DNA from: Bacillota bacterium
GTDB taxonomy: Bacteria > Bacillota > UBA4882 > UBA8346
Assembly: GCA_023415835.1 (NCBI GenBank)
Contig: JAEZJK010000002.1
Location: 1 to 64,000, forward strand
Direction: 5' to 3'
Length of the DNA: 64,000 nt
In this document: positions 33,252 through 41,787 of the stretch, in pieces
How the letters are laid out: each line of letters opens with the position of its first letter
How positions within the stretch are numbered: the stretch's first letter is position 1
Notes under the pieces: generated by a model
Database searches by the model: none
What the model saw: only the letters and a program-made list of their open reading frames with translations
Told to the model about the DNA's origin: nothing
Program-made: the position numbers and the translations under genes

Positions 33252-34124
33252 TTAGTTTGATTTATTGGCGTCACGATGATCAACTGTAACTTGGTACCCT
33301 TTGGCTCTCAGATACTCACCCAATTTATTGGCGACCGTAACCGAACGATGCCGCCCACCGGTGCAGCCAATACCGATAATTAAATTTGCTTTTCCCTCTT
33401 TGGCATATTGTGGGGCTAAAAAATCAATAAAGTCGAAAAATTTCGTTAAAAAACGCGCAGTAACAGGCCATTTTAAAACATAATCAGCCACTTCATCCCT
33501 ATTGCCGTCCAACTCTTTTAATGAATCAACATAAAATGGATTTGGTAAAAAACGTACGTCAAAAACTAAATCGGCGTCCAGGGGCAAACCTTTCTTAAAA
33601 CCGAAGGAAATGACAGTAATCAACATCTTTTCTTGCTGCGGAAAGCTTTCATAGTTACGGTTAATTAATTCCCGAAGGTCGCGGGGTTTGAGATCGGAGG
33701 TATCAATAATCATACTTGCCTTACCCCTGATCTGTTCCAGCTTTTTCATTTCGGCCCTAATACCGTCGGAGATCCCACCCGTATTAGAGAGCGGGTGCTT
33801 GCGCCGGCTTTCTTTAAAACGCCGGATTAAAATCTCTTCACGGGCTTCTAAAAATACAATTTCATAGGTGAATCCGCTTTGTTCCAAGGTTTCCAACGAA
33901 TCAAAAACATCGTCGAAAAAACTGCCGCCCCGAATATCGATGACTAATGCTATCCTATTAATCCGGCCATCCGATTGTGCACAAAGCTCAGCGAATTTCG
34001 GTATCAATACCGGCGGTAGATTATCAACGCAAAAATAACCTAGGTCTTCAAAGCATTTCACAGTCTCCGATTTTCCAGCTCCGGATAGGCCAGTGATAAT
34101 TACAAATCTAATACTTTCGTTCAT
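33252..34124 (-). CDS. rapZ: RapZ/YvcJ nucleotide-binding protein
   Basis: Protein of 290 residues with P-loop GLSGAGKS (12-19), LGYFCVDNLPP, the VIDIRGG stretch and the C-terminal IGIGCTGGRHRSV signature. In E. coli RapZ is an RNase E adaptor controlling GlmS; in Bacillus YvcJ hydrolyses GTP. The ATG at 34124 is preceded by GGAAGAAGG; a longer frame to 34163 lacks one. It forms an operon with yvcK. Confidence 0.93.
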   Translation of the reverse strand: MNESIRFVIITGLSGAGKSETVKCFEDLGYFCVDNLPPVLIPKFAELCAQSDGRINRIALVIDIRGGSFFDDVFDSLETLEQSGFTYEIVFLEAREEILIRRFKESRRKHPLSNTGGISDGIRAEMKKLEQIRGKASMIIDTSDLKPRDLRELINRNYESFPQQEKMLITVISFGFKKGLPLDADLVFDVRFLPNPFYVDSLKELDGNRDEVADYVLKWPVTARFLTKFFDFIDFLAPQYAKEGKANLIIGIGCTGGRHRSVTVANKLGEYLRAKGYQVTVDHRDANKSN

Positions 34125-34561
34125 AAAGCTGCCTTCTTCCTTGGATCTATGATCAATTATCAACGAATAGTGCCAGAAGTGATTATATAAAAGAGTATCG
34201 GCACTTTATGATGATAATTTCATACTAAATTTAATTAATACATAATTCTACTTTGGTAAATTTAAACTTACGTTTTGAAAATAACACGTTAAATCGTTCG
34301 CGATTATTTTCAAAACGCTTTATAATACTGAACTTACCGAAGTAGATATCATATAATACAAAGTTATTCCGTATTACTTTATTAAGCTCGATTTAACTAC
34401 TATTTTAAAGCAAATTCCACCTATATTCTATAAAAAAAGTCTGTTTAAGGAGCCATTATTTTTCATTTTCTAATTCTACTTCGGTAAATTTGAACTTACG
34501 TTTTGAAAATAACGCGTTAAACCGTTCGCGATTGTTTTCAAAACGCTTAATAATACTGAAT
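34125..34561. other. Spacer between rapZ and the PHP gene
   Basis: A 437-bp AT-rich region filled mainly by family A copies 2 and 3 (34246-34348 and 34474-34575). The bases between them (34349-34473) show nothing recognisable. Confidence 0.6.
34246..34348. repeat. Palindromic repeat, family A copy 2
   Basis: About 103 bp: outer arms TTCTACTTTGGTAAATTTAA/TGAACTTACCGAAGTAGA, inner arms ACGTTTTGAAAATAACACG/CGCGATTATTTTCAAAACG. Nearly identical to copy 3 at 34474. Confidence 0.85.
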
Positions 34562-34575
34562 TTACCGAAGTAGAT
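34474..34575. repeat. Palindromic repeat, family A copy 3
   Basis: About 102 bp, arms TTCTACTTCGGTAAATTTG/TGAATTTACCGAAGTAGA and ACGTTTTGAAAATAACGCG/CGCGATTGTTTTCAAAACG. Its right end overlaps the PHP gene and encodes its last codons and stop. Confidence 0.85.
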
Positions 34576-35317
34576 CTAATCGTGCATTGATAATTTGCTC
34601 CGGGTTTAATCCAGCTAATTGAGCAGCTTTTACTCCTGCTTCAAGTTTTCCGACATTCTCAGGTTCATGGGCGTCGCTTCCAATAGCGAACTTGACTCCT
34701 TCGTGAGCCGCAGCCCGGATAAAATCGATTGATTTAACGCCATGCCTGGCATTAATTTCTAAGGCAGTGTCCGTTTTAACACATGCCCTAGCCAGTTCCA
34801 GAGTATCGATGCTGATATTCAAACCCGGGTGAGTGATAATGTCGATTTCATTATTATAGACTGCGGCTATAACCGCTTTGGTGTTATCGTTACGAGCTTT
34901 CATTTTAAACTGTTTATTTAATTTCCCCAAGGTCCATTGAGAAAGGAATTTGACCCCGTCCTCCAAAGACTTGGGGCGGATGGCGACATGAAATCCCGCC
35001 AGGACTTGGTCCAATTTACGTTGCAATTCCAATGGCACATCCAGTTCCCCTTGGTAACTTATCAGATTTGCTTCTGTACCGGCCAAAATTTTCAAGCCGT
35101 CAAATTCAGCTTGAATCGTTTTGACCTCGGCCATAATCTGGTCGAATACTTTTAAACTCGTAGTCCCGACATGCCCCCAGTTAGCCGGCCCGTGGTCGGC
35201 GATTCCTACCACTTCTAAACCTTTTTCCCTAGCTGCCTTTGCATTTTCCCGAATTGTTCCGCTGCCGTGTGAATAAACGGTGTGAGTATGATAATCGGCA
35301 AATATCCGCCATTTCAT
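34562..35317 (-). CDS. PHP-domain phosphoesterase (YcdX-like)
   Basis: Protein of 251 residues with PHP metal-binding motifs: FADYHTHTVYSHGSG (motif I), GIADHGPANW (motif II), ITHPGLNISID (motif III) and AIGSDAHEPENVG (motif IV). PHP proteins are metal-dependent phosphoesterases; this subfamily is close to YcdX-type and histidinol-phosphatase-like enzymes, and the substrate is unknown. The final codons (Leu-Leu-Arg-stop) lie within repeat copy A3, so the native C terminus may have been replaced. Confidence 0.88.
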   Translation of the reverse strand: MKWRIFADYHTHTVYSHGSGTIRENAKAAREKGLEVVGIADHGPANWGHVGTTSLKVFDQIMAEVKTIQAEFDGLKILAGTEANLISYQGELDVPLELQRKLDQVLAGFHVAIRPKSLEDGVKFLSQWTLGKLNKQFKMKARNDNTKAVIAAVYNNEIDIITHPGLNISIDTLELARACVKTDTALEINARHGVKSIDFIRAAAHEGVKFAIGSDAHEPENVGKLEAGVKAAQLAGLNPEQIINARLDLLR

Positions 35318-35408
35318 AAAAAAATCCCTCCGGGAATAGTTTCTCCTTTCTAGGAGTGTTTAAACCCGATGGGACTAAAAGTTGAAAGTTCCAATGAACT
35401 TTGTATAT

Positions 35409-36677
35409 TTAGAATAAGTTACCCTTTTCATCGAATTCCCACATATAAGGAAGGCTGACAATTTCCAAGTTAGGGTTATTCCGGACCAACCCCAGCAAAT
35501 TCTCGGAAACTTCAATCTCATCAAGGGACAAGGTATTTTTAATCCTTACCAATCCGGCTTCCCGATAATTCATCAAATTGCAAGTCTTAAGCGATGCTTG
35601 AATTGCTAGAAGGTCATTCTCCAAGGTCACTGGTATTTTCACTCCACCGGTTAGCGTCGCGGTTAAAGTATTGGGATAAGTTTGTTCGGGCCGAAATTTA
35701 TTGACAGCCCTCTTGGTAGTGAAATCAGCCATTCCAAGCCCGTTACCGTTGCCGTGAGAACGTTCGGTAATGTCTAAGATAACAAGCCGGTGGATTTTAG
35801 GGCCACCACTGACACAAGGAGAATGATATCTGCCTACGATATTAGTATCAAAACCTGATCCGCTAATATCTTTGCCAATCTCATCAATTATCAACACTTC
35901 CAGGGAATCGAAAAAAAGTTTAGGCGCCAAACGTTTAGCTTCTTCCAAAAGTATTGGCTCTTCCACTGGAATTTCGGAACCGGTTAAGACATGAATTTGA
36001 CCAGTTTCGTGATAAGCGTTTTCAATGATGCCAATCCCAAATAGCACATTCGCTTCTTTTAAAGCTTTTAAGCCGATAGCTGTGAGATTTTCGGGCATTG
36101 TTTCAAAACCCAAATTGTGACAGATATCTGCCCCTTTTTGTTTTCCCAGGCCGATTACGATCATCTTCATTAAACCGCTTTCATACTTGGCCCGGAAACA
36201 GACATGCGGTTTAATCCGGTTAATGATTACAATCCCGTCAGCCTGATAAGCGTTTTGATCCATATAAACCGGGAGCCCGTTAGCGGAGAGCCCCAGTTGG
36301 ACCACGTCCATCGAAGAACGGATTGGAGCGCCGACATAATCTTCAGTGATGCCCATTCCGATTAACATCTCCCGCTGGCCTTCGGCGGTCGCTCCGGCAT
36401 GGCTCCCCATTGCCGGAACAATGAAAGGATCCGCGCCAACTCTTTTTAATTCAGAGATTAACACCTTAACCATTAATGGTTGATTGGCAATACCGCGGCT
36501 ACCTACTGCAACCGCAATTTTTTGCCCTTTTTTAACAGCCGCGAGTACCTGTTTTTCTACCAGGCGATCCAACAGTCCTTTGGCAATATCCGGGATTGTC
36601 TGCCTCTCGAATTTCTGTTTAACTTTGACCACTTTCGGAATGATAATTGGATCCAAGAGTTCATTGATGGTGCTCAA
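35409..36677 (-). CDS. LarA-like (DUF2088) lactate racemase family protein
   Basis: Protein of 422 residues from the TTG at 36677, placed eight bases after GGAGG; the other TTG start at 36692 overlaps that site. Motifs VGSRGIANQPL, PAMGSHAGATAEGQREML, NRIKPHVCFRAKYESGLMK and GLGKQKGADICHN are typical of the N-terminal domain of nickel-dependent lactate racemase homologues, which use a nickel-pincer nucleotide. The family racemises several 2-hydroxyacids and sugar acids, so the substrate is open. No larBCE cofactor genes are near. It stands between ddl and the PHP gene. Confidence 0.75.
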   Translation of the reverse strand: MSTINELLDPIIIPKVVKVKQKFERQTIPDIAKGLLDRLVEKQVLAAVKKGQKIAVAVGSRGIANQPLMVKVLISELKRVGADPFIVPAMGSHAGATAEGQREMLIGMGITEDYVGAPIRSSMDVVQLGLSANGLPVYMDQNAYQADGIVIINRIKPHVCFRAKYESGLMKMIVIGLGKQKGADICHNLGFETMPENLTAIGLKALKEANVLFGIGIIENAYHETGQIHVLTGSEIPVEEPILLEEAKRLAPKLFFDSLEVLIIDEIGKDISGSGFDTNIVGRYHSPCVSGGPKIHRLVILDITERSHGNGNGLGMADFTTKRAVNKFRPEQTYPNTLTATLTGGVKIPVTLENDLLAIQASLKTCNLMNYREAGLVRIKNTLSLDEIEVSENLLGLVRNNPNLEIVSLPYMWEFDEKGNLF

Positions 36678-36727
36678 TTTGGTCGCCTCCAAAAAAACGT
36701 TTTTTTAAAACTTTAAAAAAGGCACCC

Positions 36728-37825
36728 TTAGCCCACTCTATTGCGGGCTTTATCATGGTATCGTTCTAACGCCAACTCCAATAGGCGGTCGATTAGTTCA
36801 GTATAACAGATCCCGCTGGCTTCCCAAAGTTTCGGATACATGCTGATCCTGGTAAACCCGGGGATGGTATTGATTTCATTAACAAATATTGCGTCGGATT
36901 TTTCATCCACAAAGAAATCAACCCTGCCTAAGCCGGAACAATCGATAGCTTTAAATGCCCGTACCGCGTAATCTTGAACCTTGGCGGCCGTTTCCTCGGG
37001 TAAAACAGCTGGGATTTCTAACTTTGAATCATTTAAGACATATTTGGCTTCATAATCGTAAAACTCGGCGCAAGGCACGATCTCGCCCGGGACAGAAGCG
37101 ATTGGCTCATCGTTTCCCAATACCGCGCATTCAATTTCCCGCCCACATAACATCTTCTCCACTACGATTTTCCGGTCATACTCGGCGGCAAAACGCAAAG
37201 CCTGAGTCAGCTCTTCCCGGTTATGCGCTTTGGATATCCCTACGCTGGATCCAAGATTGGCAGGTTTTACAAAACAGGGATACCCTAACTTCCGTTCAAT
37301 CTCATTTAAGACGGCTTCGCTATTTACGTCTAAATCCTTTCGTAAGTAATATAAATAATCCCCAACCGGTAAACCTTTTTGTTGAAAAACCATCTTCATA
37401 ACTGCCTTATCCATACCAACGGCTGAAGCCAACACTCCACCGCCGACATAAGGAATCCCCGCCAATTCCAGCAAGCCTTGAATAGTCCCATCTTCCCCGA
37501 AAGGACCGTGCATCACCGGGAATACTACATCAACCCGATCCCGAAGCCCTGCTAGTAGGTTTCCCTGATTATTCGAGAGAGTCGCTAATTGGTTGGTATC
37601 ATTTTCGTTTCCGGTATTTAAAAACCGGACTTGTAAATCCTTGTTTTCAACCAATCGGTTTGGGGATTGGCCCGGGATCCAGCGTCCGTCCTTACTTATC
37701 CCGATAGGATAGACATCGTATTTTTCACGGTTGATGGCTTGCATTACTGAATTTGCAGATAAAACGGAAACCTCATGTTCCCCCGATCGGCCGCCATAAA
37801 TCAACCCAACACGAATCTTAGTCAT
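36728..37825 (-). CDS. ddl: D-alanine--D-alanine ligase
   Basis: ATP-grasp ligase of 365 residues that makes D-Ala-D-Ala for peptidoglycan. GGRSGEHEVSVLSA, FPVMHGPFGEDGTIQGLLE, KPANLGSSVGISKA and VNEINTIPGFT are diagnostic. The omega loop reads FYDYEAKYV with Tyr, the residue of D-Ala-D-Ala ligases; D-Ala-D-Lac ligases of lactic acid bacteria have Phe there. GGAGGGTC precedes the ATG. A family A repeat split by a family B repeat lies upstream. Confidence 0.96.
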   Translation of the reverse strand: MTKIRVGLIYGGRSGEHEVSVLSANSVMQAINREKYDVYPIGISKDGRWIPGQSPNRLVENKDLQVRFLNTGNENDTNQLATLSNNQGNLLAGLRDRVDVVFPVMHGPFGEDGTIQGLLELAGIPYVGGGVLASAVGMDKAVMKMVFQQKGLPVGDYLYYLRKDLDVNSEAVLNEIERKLGYPCFVKPANLGSSVGISKAHNREELTQALRFAAEYDRKIVVEKMLCGREIECAVLGNDEPIASVPGEIVPCAEFYDYEAKYVLNDSKLEIPAVLPEETAAKVQDYAVRAFKAIDCSGLGRVDFFVDEKSDAIFVNEINTIPGFTRISMYPKLWEASGICYTELIDRLLELALERYHDKARNRVG

Positions 37826-37860
37826 CCCGACCCTCCGCTTTTAAAGACGCTACATCTGTA

Positions 37861-38115
37861 TTTCTACTTCGGTAAATTTGAACTTGCATTTTGAAAATAA
37901 AGCGTTAAACATATAAATTGAAATTAATTTTTGATTATGCTTTTCCATCCTTAAATCATGGCTGGAAAAGAGCAAATTTTTGTATTTATTTCAATTTATG
38001 AATCAAGGAAAATATGTCGCAATAAACCGTTGGCATTTAAAAAAACTAATTACGGCATATATAGTTCGCGATTATTTCCAAAACGATTTATTATATTGAA
38101 TTTACCAAAGTAGAT
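37861..38115. repeat. Palindromic repeat, family A copy 4, interrupted
   Basis: Left half 37861-37910 (starting TTTCTACTTCGGTAAATTTG, ending AGCGTTAAAC) and right half 38064-38115 (starting GTTCGCGATTATTTCCAAAA, ending TTTACCAAAGTAGA) match copy 3 on each side of its centre. The 153 bp between them are a family B element. Confidence 0.8.
37911..38063. repeat. Double-palindrome repeat, family B copy 3, nested in a family A copy
   Basis: Contains ATAAATTGAAATTAAT...ATTTATTTCAATTTAT with a central CTTTTCCATCC/GGCTGGAAAAG hairpin, then ATATGTCGCAAT...TACGGCATATAT. In the reverse direction it matches copies 1 and 2. Confidence 0.75.
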
Positions 38116-38225
38116 ATATGCGTTATTATAAATTATTATCACAGCTATTCTCGATTTATTCTAATCTTTCCTGCCGTAAGGGACTAAAAAATTGATTTAA
38201 AAATATTGAACTAGTTTGGGTCAAT

Positions 38226-38531
38226 TTAACCCTGCCTTAACTCTTCCCTAATCTGCCGGAATTCTTCGATACTTAGTTCCCCTTTAACAAGGCGTTGTTT
38301 CGCTAAAAAAATTAAAGATTCAGGAGAATGTAAATCACGCGGCTTTTTCCAAAGCCGTTGCCTAGCTCTAACAATATGGATTATTACTAATCCTGACAAC
38401 AAATAGAAGATCCAGCTTTTTTGATGCCAAGGCGCTCCGGTCATAAATTCCCAAAGTTTAATGGCTAAAGAAGGCAAGAAAAAAAAGATACTTGCTAAGC
38501 TGCTTACCCAGGCTATCCCTTTATATTTCAT
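38226..38531 (-). CDS. Small membrane protein with C-terminal SHOCT domain
   Basis: Protein of 101 residues with two hydrophobic segments (about 8-28 and 41-56) and a C-terminal SHOCT-type motif: SLIFLAKQRLVKGELSIEEF followed by RQIREELRQ. SHOCT domains mediate oligomerisation of small membrane-associated proteins; the role here is unknown. It lies downstream of tctA but a terminator separates them. Confidence 0.7.
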   Translation of the reverse strand: MKYKGIAWVSSLASIFFFLPSLAIKLWEFMTGAPWHQKSWIFYLLSGLVIIHIVRARQRLWKKPRDLHSPESLIFLAKQRLVKGELSIEEFRQIREELRQG

Positions 38532-38626
38532 ACTATTTCCCTACCATTTTGATAATATTGCTTTATATATTTATGTATATCTATTATAGACAAATGCCCC
38601 TTTTTTATCCTTCTTTAGCAAGAAAA

Positions 38627-38649
38627 GAGACGGCCAAGTTGGCCGTCTC
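38627..38649 (-). terminator. Terminator overlapping the tctA stop codon
   Basis: A ten-base perfect stem (GAGACGGCCA/TGGCCGTCTC, three-base loop) followed on the minus strand by TTTTCTTGC. The tctA stop codon TGA lies inside the stem, so the terminator is unusually close to the gene. Confidence 0.85.
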
Positions 38650-40159
38650 ATGCTTTAGTACTGATGGTCGGTTTAAACCGCTTGTAGATTGAGAGCGAAA
38701 ACGGGATTAATATCATTAACAAAATAATTCCTAATAAAGCGGCCGAGATAGGCCGATTAACAAAGACTGAAAAGTTCCCGTGAGAAATCAATAATGCTTG
38801 GCTTAAATTTCTTTCTAGCATCCGTCCCAAGACAAAAGCCAAAAGCAACGGCCCCAGATCAAAACGGAATTTACGCAGGAAGTATCCTACTAAACCGAAG
38901 ATGAACATCATTACTACATCCATTACATTATTCTTTGAGCTGTAAACTCCGATTGAGCAGATCATTACCACTATTGGGGCTAGGATTGAATAAGGGACCC
39001 TCAACATTTTAATCCAAAGCCCGACTAAAGGAAGGTTCAAGACAAGCAACAAGACGTTGCCAATATACATTGAGGCGATGACTCCCCAAAAGAGATCCGG
39101 ATGTTCTTTGATTAAGAACGGTCCCGGGATCACATTTTGAATCATTAACGCTGCAAAAATCATGGCAATTGCCGGATTACCGGGAATCCCCAAGGTCATC
39201 ATCGGAATAAACGAAGCGCTGGCAGCAGCGTTATTTGACGATTCCGGACCGGCGACCCCTTCAATCGCGCCTTCGCCAAACCGCTCAGGCGTCTTGGAAG
39301 CCTTCTTCTCTACCGCGTAAGAAACCATTGAGGCGATTACCGCTCCACCGCCGGGTAGCAACCCTATAAAAAATCCGACCAACGAACCCCTTAGAATCGC
39401 CCATTTGGTCATAGCGTAATCTTTAAGGGTCGGCCAAATATTTTTAATTTTTTCGGTGACCAATTCGTTGTTGACATCTTCTTCTAGATTGGTTAATATT
39501 TCACCAATTCCGAAAACACCCATAGCTAAAACCAAAAAGTCCAATCCGTCCATTAAAATGATGGTGCCAAAAGTGTAACGCAGATTACCGCTTACCGGGT
39601 CCATTCCCACCGTAGCAAGTAGTAATCCAAATACCGCCATAATTAACCCTTTAAGCACTGATTTACCTGATAAAAACGAGGTCATCATCAGTCCCAGTAA
39701 TGTCAGGGAAACATATTCGGCAGGACCAAATTTTAGAGCAAAAGCTGAAACCGGAGGAGCTAAAAAGGTCAAACCGATAATTCCGATCGTTCCGGCAACA
39801 AACGAGCCAATGGCTGATATTCCCAAAGCGGCTCCGGCCCGGCCCTTTTTAGCCATCTGGTAACCGTCGATACAAGTTACAACTGAAGCAGACTCTCCCG
39901 GTATATTTAAGAGGATCGAGGTGGTTGAACCGCCATACATCGCCCCATAATAGATACCGGCCATCATAATAATGGAAGTTACCGGCGAACCCAAGGCATA
40001 TGTTAGGGGAAGGAGGAGCGATATGGTAGCCGCCGGACCCAAACCCGGCAATACTCCGACTGCGGTCCCGAGTACTGCCCCTAAAAAGCCGAATAGCAGG
40101 TTAATAGGGGTGAGGGCCAAAGAAAATCCTGAAGCCAAACCTTGCAAGGAGTCCAACAT
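38648..40159 (-). CDS. Tripartite tricarboxylate transporter large permease TctA
   Basis: Polytopic membrane protein of 503 residues, normal TctA length, with the conserved N-terminal GTAVGVLPGLGPAATISLLLPLT, GIYYGAMYGGSTTSILLNIPGE (read in parts) and a GLLPGGGAVIASMVSYAVEK repeat of the same motif in the second half. It forms the channel of a TTT secondary carrier that works with the binding protein at 42957 and TctB at 40266. The ligand is a carboxylate, not necessarily citrate; the flanking enzymes point to a sugar acid. Confidence 0.94.
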   Translation of the reverse strand: MLDSLQGLASGFSLALTPINLLFGFLGAVLGTAVGVLPGLGPAATISLLLPLTYALGSPVTSIIMMAGIYYGAMYGGSTTSILLNIPGESASVVTCIDGYQMAKKGRAGAALGISAIGSFVAGTIGIIGLTFLAPPVSAFALKFGPAEYVSLTLLGLMMTSFLSGKSVLKGLIMAVFGLLLATVGMDPVSGNLRYTFGTIILMDGLDFLVLAMGVFGIGEILTNLEEDVNNELVTEKIKNIWPTLKDYAMTKWAILRGSLVGFFIGLLPGGGAVIASMVSYAVEKKASKTPERFGEGAIEGVAGPESSNNAAASASFIPMMTLGIPGNPAIAMIFAALMIQNVIPGPFLIKEHPDLFWGVIASMYIGNVLLLVLNLPLVGLWIKMLRVPYSILAPIVVMICSIGVYSSKNNVMDVVMMFIFGLVGYFLRKFRFDLGPLLLAFVLGRMLERNLSQALLISHGNFSVFVNRPISAALLGIILLMILIPFSLSIYKRFKPTISTKA

Positions 40160-40265
40160 TTTTTTCCCTCCTTTTAATATTTTTACTTAAGGTAATTAGG
40201 AAAAACAAAAGCAACTTAACTTTGATTAGGTAAACAAAGATCTTTTATATCATAACTAACTTGGT

Positions 40266-40709
40266 TTAAAATAAGAACCCTTTTGGAAGAGGCACTTGCA
40301 AAAACACTTCAAACAAAAGATAGGTTATAGCAGTTGCTAATACCGATACCACGGCCACCGTCGACCATTTTTCTTTAGCCACAACGGTCATCCATGTTAC
40401 AAACAGGACAAAGGTAGCGGTACAAAAACCGAACCATTTCATCAAATAGGCATAGGCAAACATAATCACTATTGCTAATAAAGGACGGAACCAAGTTTTC
40501 CCCGGCCAAAGCTTAACTTTGGCGTCCGTTCCCAACTGGGTGAGTAAATGGATAACTGACATTATTGTTAGTATTACCGCCAACCAGAAGGGTAAAAAAC
40601 CGGGTCCAGGTAATCTAAAGCTTCCGAAGCCAATCTTCAATGCGCCAAAGGCGGCCCCTATGCCGATCAAAATCAAGACTACAGCAGCGATTCGTTCCCA
40701 CTTTTTCAT
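40266..40709 (-). CDS. Tripartite tricarboxylate transporter small permease TctB
   Basis: Protein of 147 residues with four hydrophobic segments and the family start of one TM helix followed by GSFRLPGPGFLPFWLAVIL. It is the small membrane subunit paired with TctA, 106 bp downstream. It is 41 bp behind the Gfo/Idh/MocA gene in the same operon. Confidence 0.9.
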   Translation of the reverse strand: MKKWERIAAVVLILIGIGAAFGALKIGFGSFRLPGPGFLPFWLAVILTIMSVIHLLTQLGTDAKVKLWPGKTWFRPLLAIVIMFAYAYLMKWFGFCTATFVLFVTWMTVVAKEKWSTVAVVSVLATAITYLLFEVFLQVPLPKGFLF

Positions 40710-40750
40710 TAGGTACCCTCCCTTTGAAAGTCCTAAATAATAGTTCTTGG

Positions 40751-41776
40751 TTACGCTAAATATACCTTTTGTTGTTTTTGAGATGACTGATAAATCCCTA
40801 ATACAATCGCCAAGGACTTCAGCCCTTCCTCTCCATTAACTTCAGGTTCTTTGCCATTTTGGATGCTACGGATAATCTCCTCCAATTGGGCTTGGTGATT
40901 AAGAAAAGAAATTGCCGGTGAATTGGCTTTTCCATAACTAACCTTTTCTGCCTGGACATAGTCAGCCTCATCACAACCCTCGACCTTCCATTCCTTAATG
41001 TTGCCGCCCTCTAAAACTATGGAGCCTTTTTGCCCATGAATCTCGATCCGCTCCTTAAATCCGGGGACAATGGCGGTGGAACCTTCAATTACACCTAAGG
41101 CGCCATTTTGGAATTCAAGAACCGCTACCCCCAGATCCTCGGTTTGAATCCGGTGCGTAGCAGTACAAATCGTTCCGGAAACACTCTTCACTCCGCCCAT
41201 AAACCATTGCAAGAGATCAATGCTGTGAACCGCTTGGGTGATTAATGCCCCGCCGCCCTCAATTTCCCAAGTCCCTCTCCAGTCGGCGCTGGCGTAATAC
41301 TCCGGGGAACGATACCACTTAACATAAGCGTCACCCAGAATAAGTTTGCCCAACAAGCCTTGATCAATGGCTGCTTTCACTTGGCGAGCCGCTTTAGTAT
41401 AGCGGTTTTGATAAATTACCGCTAATTTCAAACCTTTTTCCCGGTATATATCAACCAGTTTTTTAGCTTTCTGACAATCGATATCAATTGGTTTTTCAAT
41501 AATTAAATCTTTGCCTGCAGCTGCGGCTTGCAATCCGTGATCAACATGAAACCCCGGAGGCGTACATAAAATGATCGCTCTAACTTCCGGGTCATCGCAA
41601 ATTGCTTCGAAACTTCCGTAGGCCCGCACTTGATTCTCTGCTGCGCATCTTTTGGTAGTCTCGGGATTTCTGCTCCATACTCCACAAAGACGGGCTTCAG
41701 GAATTTCGCCAAGCGCCGCCAAATGGACTTTAGAGACAAGGCCACACCCAACTAGGGCTATACCTAATGGTTTCAT
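40751..41776 (-). CDS. Gfo/Idh/MocA family oxidoreductase (TTT operon)
   Basis: NAD(P)-dependent oxidoreductase of 341 residues. The Rossmann start is ALVGCGLVSKVHLAAL, the conserved EKP is in LIIEKPIDIDCQKA, and GGGALITQAVHSIDLLQWFM carries the catalytic-region His. Members act on sugars, inositols or sugar acids. It is encoded between an M24-like protein and tctB, so it probably works on the imported carboxylate or its product. GAGGAGGG precedes the ATG. Confidence 0.9.
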   Translation of the reverse strand: MKPLGIALVGCGLVSKVHLAALGEIPEARLCGVWSRNPETTKRCAAENQVRAYGSFEAICDDPEVRAIILCTPPGFHVDHGLQAAAAGKDLIIEKPIDIDCQKAKKLVDIYREKGLKLAVIYQNRYTKAARQVKAAIDQGLLGKLILGDAYVKWYRSPEYYASADWRGTWEIEGGGALITQAVHSIDLLQWFMGGVKSVSGTICTATHRIQTEDLGVAVLEFQNGALGVIEGSTAIVPGFKERIEIHGQKGSIVLEGGNIKEWKVEGCDEADYVQAEKVSYGKANSPAISFLNHQAQLEEIIRSIQNGKEPEVNGEEGLKSLAIVLGIYQSSQKQQKVYLA

Positions 41777-41787
41777 GCGAACCCTCC

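Larger units (their letters stand above)
37826..38225. other. ddl upstream spacer with nested repeats
   Basis: A 400-bp gene-free spacer. Bases 37861-38115 are a family A palindrome interrupted by a family B element. The ddl promoter must lie in or between these repeats. The remaining 110 bp show no feature. Confidence 0.6.

Noticed and set aside
35409..37825. LarA-like plus Ddl as a D-Ala-D-Lac (vancomycin tolerance) module
   Set aside because: The Ddl omega loop has Tyr (EAKY), the D-Ala-D-Ala type; no vanH or vanX gene is present.
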